Assembly: GCF_009389715.1 (NCBI RefSeq)
Contig: NC_052399.1
Location: forward strand, 19,161,646 to 19,225,645
Direction: 5' to 3'
Length of the DNA stretch: 64,000 nt
Origin: Phoenix dactylifera
Taxonomy: Eukaryota > Streptophyta > Magnoliopsida > Arecales > Arecaceae
The translations under genes and the position numbers were made by a program. The number at the start of each line of letters is the position of its first letter. The first letter of the stretch is position 1. Shown here one piece after another: positions 58,891 to 64,000 of the stretch. Under the pieces are notes generated by a model that was given only the letters and a program-made list of their open reading frames with translations, ran no database searches and was not told the origin of the DNA.

Positions 58891-59785
58891 TAAGTCTCCA
58901 AGTCGGTTGGGGGTCAGCTTTGTATTTTAGAATATACTTAACATGGAATTGCTGAAAATTCTGAACTAGTTGCAGTTTTTTTTTTTGGTACAATTAGTGG
59001 CAGTCTTTAATGGCACAGCAGCCACAAGAACTTCCGTAATGTCACGGCCCAGTGACTGAGGAGCTCGTAGAGAATAGGCGACGGATCCAAAATCAGAGCC
59101 CAAAAATTTATACAGCATTTGGTGCAAAGGCCTAAAGTTCCACAATTTTCGACATTTCTTTTTTTCCATCCGTATGTCGGATTCTTCCCTCTGAGCTGAT
59201 CTAACAATGTGCGTAGATTAGAAGACCCACCGTTGTTCATCATTTCAACCAATCCATCTATTTTCGTTAAGTCGGATTTTGGCGCCAGCCCAAGTTGGGT
59301 TTTGGCGGCCGCGGCGGATCAAGCCTTGAACAACGACGTGCAATCCAGATTAAGTCGAATCTTTTGGTTGTGGTTGACACGTCCCATCTACAAGATCTTA
59401 ACAAGATCTAATAAATAAACTGGTGGATCACGCCTCCCGATTCAATAAGAAAAAAAGAGGTTGCGTGAGGCCACATTTGTGGTGACCATTCATTGAGTCC
59501 GCAGCGCGTACGGCTTAGATAGTGACTGTTCATTGCAGCGTAGGCAGTGAACAGACAAATGGATTTTGGAAAAAAAGAAGTTTTCGAACGCTACTTATTT
59601 ATTCATAATTCAGTGGCTTTGGACCTCCACGTGGTGTTGAGAGGTTGTGTTAGATTAGCAAGATAGGCGGAAAAAAGAAGCGCGCTGTTATCCCCCAAGC
59701 TGGCCAATTTAGCCTTTCTACAAGAGGTCTGGTAGAGGATTTATACATACATACATACATATATTATACAAACAGGGCGTACGCC
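58891..59785. other. Upstream region of copy D
   Basis: The first 250 bp match upstream regions of E and C. The rest shows no gene. An ACAT microsatellite lies at about 59743-59762. Confidence 0.5.
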
Positions 59786-60283
59786 AAAGTTGAAAGAGTA
59801 ACAAATATATTATATGTACATATCTTTCCACAAAGTTATTGAAGATCCAGAGGAGCCAATGAGACCGCTGCGTAATGCAAAAGCATTTTCAAGCACTGCC
59901 CATGAGCTACCGAGTTGCCTACCCTTCTTATATAAATAGATCTAAGCGAAAGTTGAATGAGTAACAAACATATTATATGTACATATATTTTCCACAAAAG
60001 TTATTGAAGATCCAGAGGAGCCAATGAGACCGCTGCGTAATGCAAAAGCATTTTTGAGTCAAACACTGCCCTGCGAAGTTACCTACCCTTCTTATATATG
60101 TGGATCTAGGCGAAAGTTGAAAGAGTAACAAATATATTATATGTACATATTTTTTCACAAAAGTTATTGAAGATCCAGAGGAGTAAATGAGACCGCTGCG
60201 TAATGCAAAAGCATCCTTGAGTCAAACACCGCCCATGCGCTACTGAGTTACCTACCCTTATATGTATATGTAGATGTAAAAGC
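59786..60283. repeat. Three-copy tandem repeat, about 163-bp period
   Basis: Copies start at about 59786, 59949 and 60113, each with AAAGTTGAA, a TATTATATGTACATAT run, GAAGATCCAGAGGAG, GCGTAATGCAAAAGCAT and CTACCCTT. They are highly similar with small indels. Frames in it are by-products. Confidence 0.9.
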
Positions 60284-60767
60284 GAATAAGGTATACCTCC
60301 AAGCAAAAGTATCCTGTAATAGTGGACTATGCTTGTATGGTGAGTCCAATGGTGAGATGATAATAGCAGAATCTTGTTGGACGGTATGCTATGCAGAGTA
60401 GATTGACCGTGCCGACCTAAAATCTAAAACAAACACCAAACCAAAAAAATAGAAAAGAGATGCCAGAAGAAAACTAATTTGGAGAGAGAAAATACAGTCA
60501 CACAAAAAAAAGGCTCTTAATAGAGCATTAATGGACTAATTGGTGAGATGTTGGATTTTTACTCAAATTTATAAACCAACATCCACTAAAAGATAAGACT
60601 TGATCAAGATTAAGGATAACTATCACAAAAGAAAGAACTAAATACAATAACACTAGGAATAGAATTTTAAAGTCCTTAAACTTATTGACCAACCAAATAG
60701 GTATATATTAGAACTTGGCAATGAATCTCAACAAAATCTCCTTCAACCCATAATTATGAGACATACA
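60284..60767. other. Intergenic DNA, nothing recognised
   Basis: AT-rich stretch between the tandem repeat and the LINE relic. No poly-A or target duplication for the LINE could be identified here. Confidence 0.4.
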
Positions 60768-61882
60768 TTACAGATCTTCTGAGATCTGTAATGGCTCTAC
60801 CAGCATATTATAGATCTCAGCAAGAGATGCATTAGTTAGTTTATTCATTCTCCAAACCAGCTGATCAGTCCACAAACCAACTGATAATGAGATCATAGCA
60901 ATATGAGACATCATATCAGCAGGGAAAATAGCAGCCAGCTTGGCCATATCCCCAGACCTGTCTTGGGTGATGAAATCACTTACCCATGCATCAGCAAGTT
61001 CCACCTCCATATTTAAAAGAATGTTTGAGCACCAGAAACCATAAGCCATGTAAACTGAAATTGAATGGGATTAGCAGCGGTCACTACATTCCTCCAATTA
61101 GATGATGCGTGATGTTGGAGTTTGTAATTGAACCATTGGCCCATAAAATGATATTTTTCTGGTACAACTGACGCCCATAGAGACTCTGAATGGACGGTCA
61201 GCTGATTGGCCAACTTGCACATTAATGCTCGTCGGCGAACGCACACAAATTTTAGACCAAGCCCACATTGCACTTTAGGACTTAGGAGTGACAACAGCCA
61301 CCCATGCGATGGGATGAGATGCAGCCGCCTATGGGAAACATCATGCCCCCACAAAAAAGCTCAGAAATCCTTCTCCAATTGTTTTAAAATGGTAACGGGC
61401 ACTAATGTGAGCAGCAATGATGATAGAACGTATGGTTAGCAAGGTTGCTCTTCCTGCAAAGGAAAGAGCCTTCCGTTGTCATCCTTCAATTCTAATAGCT
61501 ACCTTGTCTATAAGAGTAGAGTAATCAGCAAATGAGAAACTGGTTCCCGATATAGGAATGCCCAGATACTACCCCACCCCTAACTTAATGGGCAAGTACC
61601 AAAAAAAAAAAGATTTGCGGAATTTGTCTTCAGCGGGCCGATGTGCTGAATTTGATATTAGATTTCTCAAAATTCACTAGTGGGCCTGGTACATTGCAAA
61701 ACAGGTCCAATGTAGTCAACCGCAATTAGGAGATGAGAAATGAGAAGACCGGGCCTGCTAAAATTAAGTAGTCGAGGAGCTTTGAACTGGATAGCTAACC
61801 GTAGGAGTCTTGGTAAGATCTCAGTGCACATAATAAATAAAAAGGTGATCTGGGTAGAGTTAGACCAAGGCTCTCGTGACAT
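60768..61882 (-). pseudogene. Degenerate LINE (L1-type) reverse-transcriptase 3' part
   Basis: On the minus strand, pieces of a plant LINE polyprotein follow in the right order but in shifted frames. First is a reverse-transcriptase part (61882-61667) with FLFIMCTEIL and ISHLLIAVDY, where the catalytic ADD-type motif has decayed to AVD. Next is a YLGIPISG segment (about 61570-61480). Then comes a GLGLKFVCVRRRALMCKLAN and LWASVVPEKY segment (61354-61013). Last is a KLAAIFP and DQLVWRM segment (61049-60768). These match the RT, thumb and zf-RVT regions of L1-like elements. Frameshifts and the lost catalytic residue make it inactive. Confidence 0.8.
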
Positions 61883-63029
61883 GTTATAAAATTGCTCCCA
61901 AAATACTTCCCATGAGTCTAGTTGGGGCCCAATTTGTACATAAAATGTTCAAATTGGTTTGCACTTTATTTTACTTTCATGTCCCTTTCCTACCGAAGTC
62001 GCACGCACGGAGCACCCACCCATTCTGGATAAAACTATATTCTTTCCCGCATGGCTGGCTAAAAGTAAAAGAACATCCCCAGAAATACCTTTGACCTGTT
62101 TTAAGTGTGTATTCGTTATCGACCTGCATGTATGTTTCTTTTTTTTAAAGAAAAAAAACGTGTTCATGTTTCAATTACTATAGTGTATGTAAACGTTTGC
62201 ACTTATTTAACAATATGGGTAATAATGGTTCAATAAATTTTAAATTAATTATTTTTTTTAAAAAAAGAGTTTTGTGTGCAAAAAGCGGCTTTATCACATT
62301 AAAAAGTTGCATTGCTGAAAAAAAATCCTGTGCTGAGCTTAAAACAAAAAAAAGTGAAAGGAAGTTGTGGGAGTGCAAAGCACTCCGAATCGTTTTTTTT
62401 TTTTTTTTTGGTTAAGCGAGAAAAAATATGGCTGAAAAAAACTGGGGTTAAAGATGGCACGATTCCAACTTTCCCAGTTTGATCAGGGGCAGCCTGTTCT
62501 TCCCCAACGGGTCAAATATAAAATAGAATTTTCATTTGTGGGTAAAACAGCGAAAAAAGCACAGGACATTTCCATTGATGAATGAAATAAGGGATAAGGC
62601 CTAACCCAGAAAAAAGAAGGATGGAAGCCTGAGATGGAATGCCTCAGATCTAAATAGTCTGATGATCATATTAATTTCTGGAAGCAACCACATGCATTCA
62701 AACAAACAAATCTAATAAAATCAAGAGTTTGTGCATCTTTTAACCTTTTAGCTCCTAGACTAATCTAAAACCACAACTTGCATTTTAAGTCTAAACATAT
62801 CCTGGAATGTGAACATGCCGTCAGATCTACTCTAATCCGCAAGACCCCATCTATATATATTAAACGAAAATGCCAAAATGCGACGTCGTGTCGAGAGCTC
62901 CAATCCATCGATTGGACGCTGGCAAGTCAAGGAAATCAATACACTTTTGTATAGGATGCTGCTAGTAATTGGTGCAAGCCCAAGTTGGCACAATTCTTCC
63001 TCGTGTTATAACATGTTATGGGTTTAAAT
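61883..63029. other. Intergenic DNA, nothing recognised
   Basis: AT-rich spacer with poly-A and poly-T runs (for example 62393-62411). Short frames on both strands have no family features. Confidence 0.4.
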
Positions 63030-64000
63030 TCCGCATAGGTTTATATTGCATGGGGACCAAAAAGGAAGATTAGGGTGGCGATATTCATAGTGATTGCCTG
63101 TAAGGACTGACATGATAGTTTGGAAAGAAGTTCAATAATCCTCAACGAATTGGATATATATAAGCAGTTTGGAAGGAGCCTCTGAGCTCTGCTTTGCATC
63201 TTGTGGCGCCTATTAGTAAATTCCAGATAAAACCTGCAACCTAAACTAGTTTTCACAAAGGACTTTGTTGGGGAAAGAGTTCGTGACATCAAAGCTTTCA
63301 AATCTTACATGTTAATAACAAAATGTTAAATTGTAGAGGAGGTTTTTGATAAATAGTGTAATATCAAAATGAATGGAGATGAGGTGGCCTTATAACTTAC
63401 AATTTTTTCTTAGACATATATGTTTCTATAGAAAAATTGCCCAACATGTCAAGTGACTCAATAATCTCGTTAGATACCATCATCATCTGTCAGCAATAGA
63501 ATTGTCCCCTTTTATAAAGTCCCATTGGAACGTGCCAAACCACCATGTCCACTAATTGTTTGATGCAGCATAGAGATGCTTCTTCACACGTCACTCAGCA
63601 TGGTGCACGATCAAAAAAATCATGACGAGTATGACGCAATTGTCTTCCACTTCCATGCCTATATCTCGGACATGTTTGTATGGGGACTGAAGTGCATTCA
63701 CGGCAAATATTGATCATGATCACCTATGCTTTCTTGTATTAAATCAAGCTTGATATTGATGACTCCCAGACAACAAGTAATGCAAGAAAATGGTACCTTA
63801 TACTAGAAGGAAATTATGAATCATCTTATGCATTACATGATCTTTTTTTTTTCTTGTTAAAAATTTTTATGAGAACCAGTGCGGATGTATGTTTAGTCCC
63901 ACATCGGTTATTCGCTGGATAGATCTTGGGTACTTATACAGAATCAGAAAATTCAAATAATACTTTTCATCTAGCCATTTTAGGTAAGGTCTGAATTGTT
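63030..64000. repeat. Duplicated spacer block, copy 2 (runs off the window)
   Basis: Closely matches 41590-42640 in the same orientation, with small deletions. In copy 1 this block leads into a TRIM-like element and then a GDSL fragment, so similar sequence may follow beyond the right edge. Confidence 0.8.
63873..64000 (+). mobile_element. TRIM-like LTR at the right edge
   Basis: Matches the LTR at 42507-42642, in plus orientation, and is cut by the window end at about the point where the LTR would finish (GAATTGTT). Confidence 0.7.

Noticed and set aside
59973-60306. Two related minus-strand frames of 61-66 codons
   Set aside because: They are produced by the 163-bp tandem repeat and share its period.
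1-64000. CRISPR arrays, bacterial operons, defence or phage systems
   Set aside because: The window is eukaryotic with introns and retroelements. Tandem repeats here lack the unit-spacer pattern, and no such genes are present.
1-64000. tRNA, rRNA or snoRNA genes
   Set aside because: No cloverleaf or ribosomal sequence was recognised by eye. The tRNA-Met-like 12-mers are retroelement primer sites.

Overview
The window is plant nuclear DNA. Genes are split by GT-AG introns, spacers are AT-rich, LTR retrotransposons and small repeats are dense, and the gene families are plant-specific: TBL acetyltransferase, group-3 LEA, CHUP1/IPGA1-like and GDSL esterase. The gene structures and the character of the high-copy repeats suggest a monocot, most likely a palm. 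That is an inference I could not test by search. Exons were joined by hand from splice sites and reading phase, and all phases close.

Left part (1-24.9 kb). A Mutator-type MITE (670-1110) and a small TRIM-like retroelement (1630-2019) precede a five-exon TRICHOME BIREFRINGENCE-LIKE gene (4849-10003, +, 373 aa). Then come a two-exon LEA gene (11817-13186, +, 411 aa, five copies of a 22-residue repeat) and, in convergent orientation with only 165 bp between stop codons, a six-exon CHUP1/IPGA1-like gene (21995-13352, -, 622 aa) with a 6.2-kb intron.

Right part (24.9-64 kb). This is a tandem cluster of GDSL (SGNH) esterase/lipase genes, all on the minus strand, with shared five-exon structure and shared spacers. 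Copy A (34273-31600) has a Ty3/gypsy element (27406-31758, TSD GGGCG) in its last exon. Its original last seven codons are stranded 4.35 kb away, and the present reading frame ends in a 52-residue LTR-encoded tail. Copy B (41362-39144, 360 aa) is intact. Copy E (43349-42861) is a truncated, rearranged piece. Copy C (54060-45227) is a pseudogene with frameshifts and a very young 6.2-kb LTR element (46781-52985, TSD GTTAG, two 2093-bp LTRs with about five differences). Copy D (58737-56496, 361 aa) is open. B, C, D and E have GNS instead of GDS in block I, and C, D and E also replace the block II oxyanion glycine by alanine. A duplicated block at 41.59-42.64 and 63.03-64.0 kb suggests the cluster continues past the right edge.

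Other repeats include a copia 5' end (about 43840-44275), a LINE reverse-transcriptase relic (61882-60768), a 97-bp minisatellite, a 163-bp tandem repeat, and TRIM-like copies throughout, including a solo LTR whose empty site is preserved in a paralogous spacer. I found no CRISPR array, rRNA or tRNA gene, and no gene set that looks like an undescribed multi-gene system. The novelty lies in transposon-driven remodelling of the GDSL cluster.
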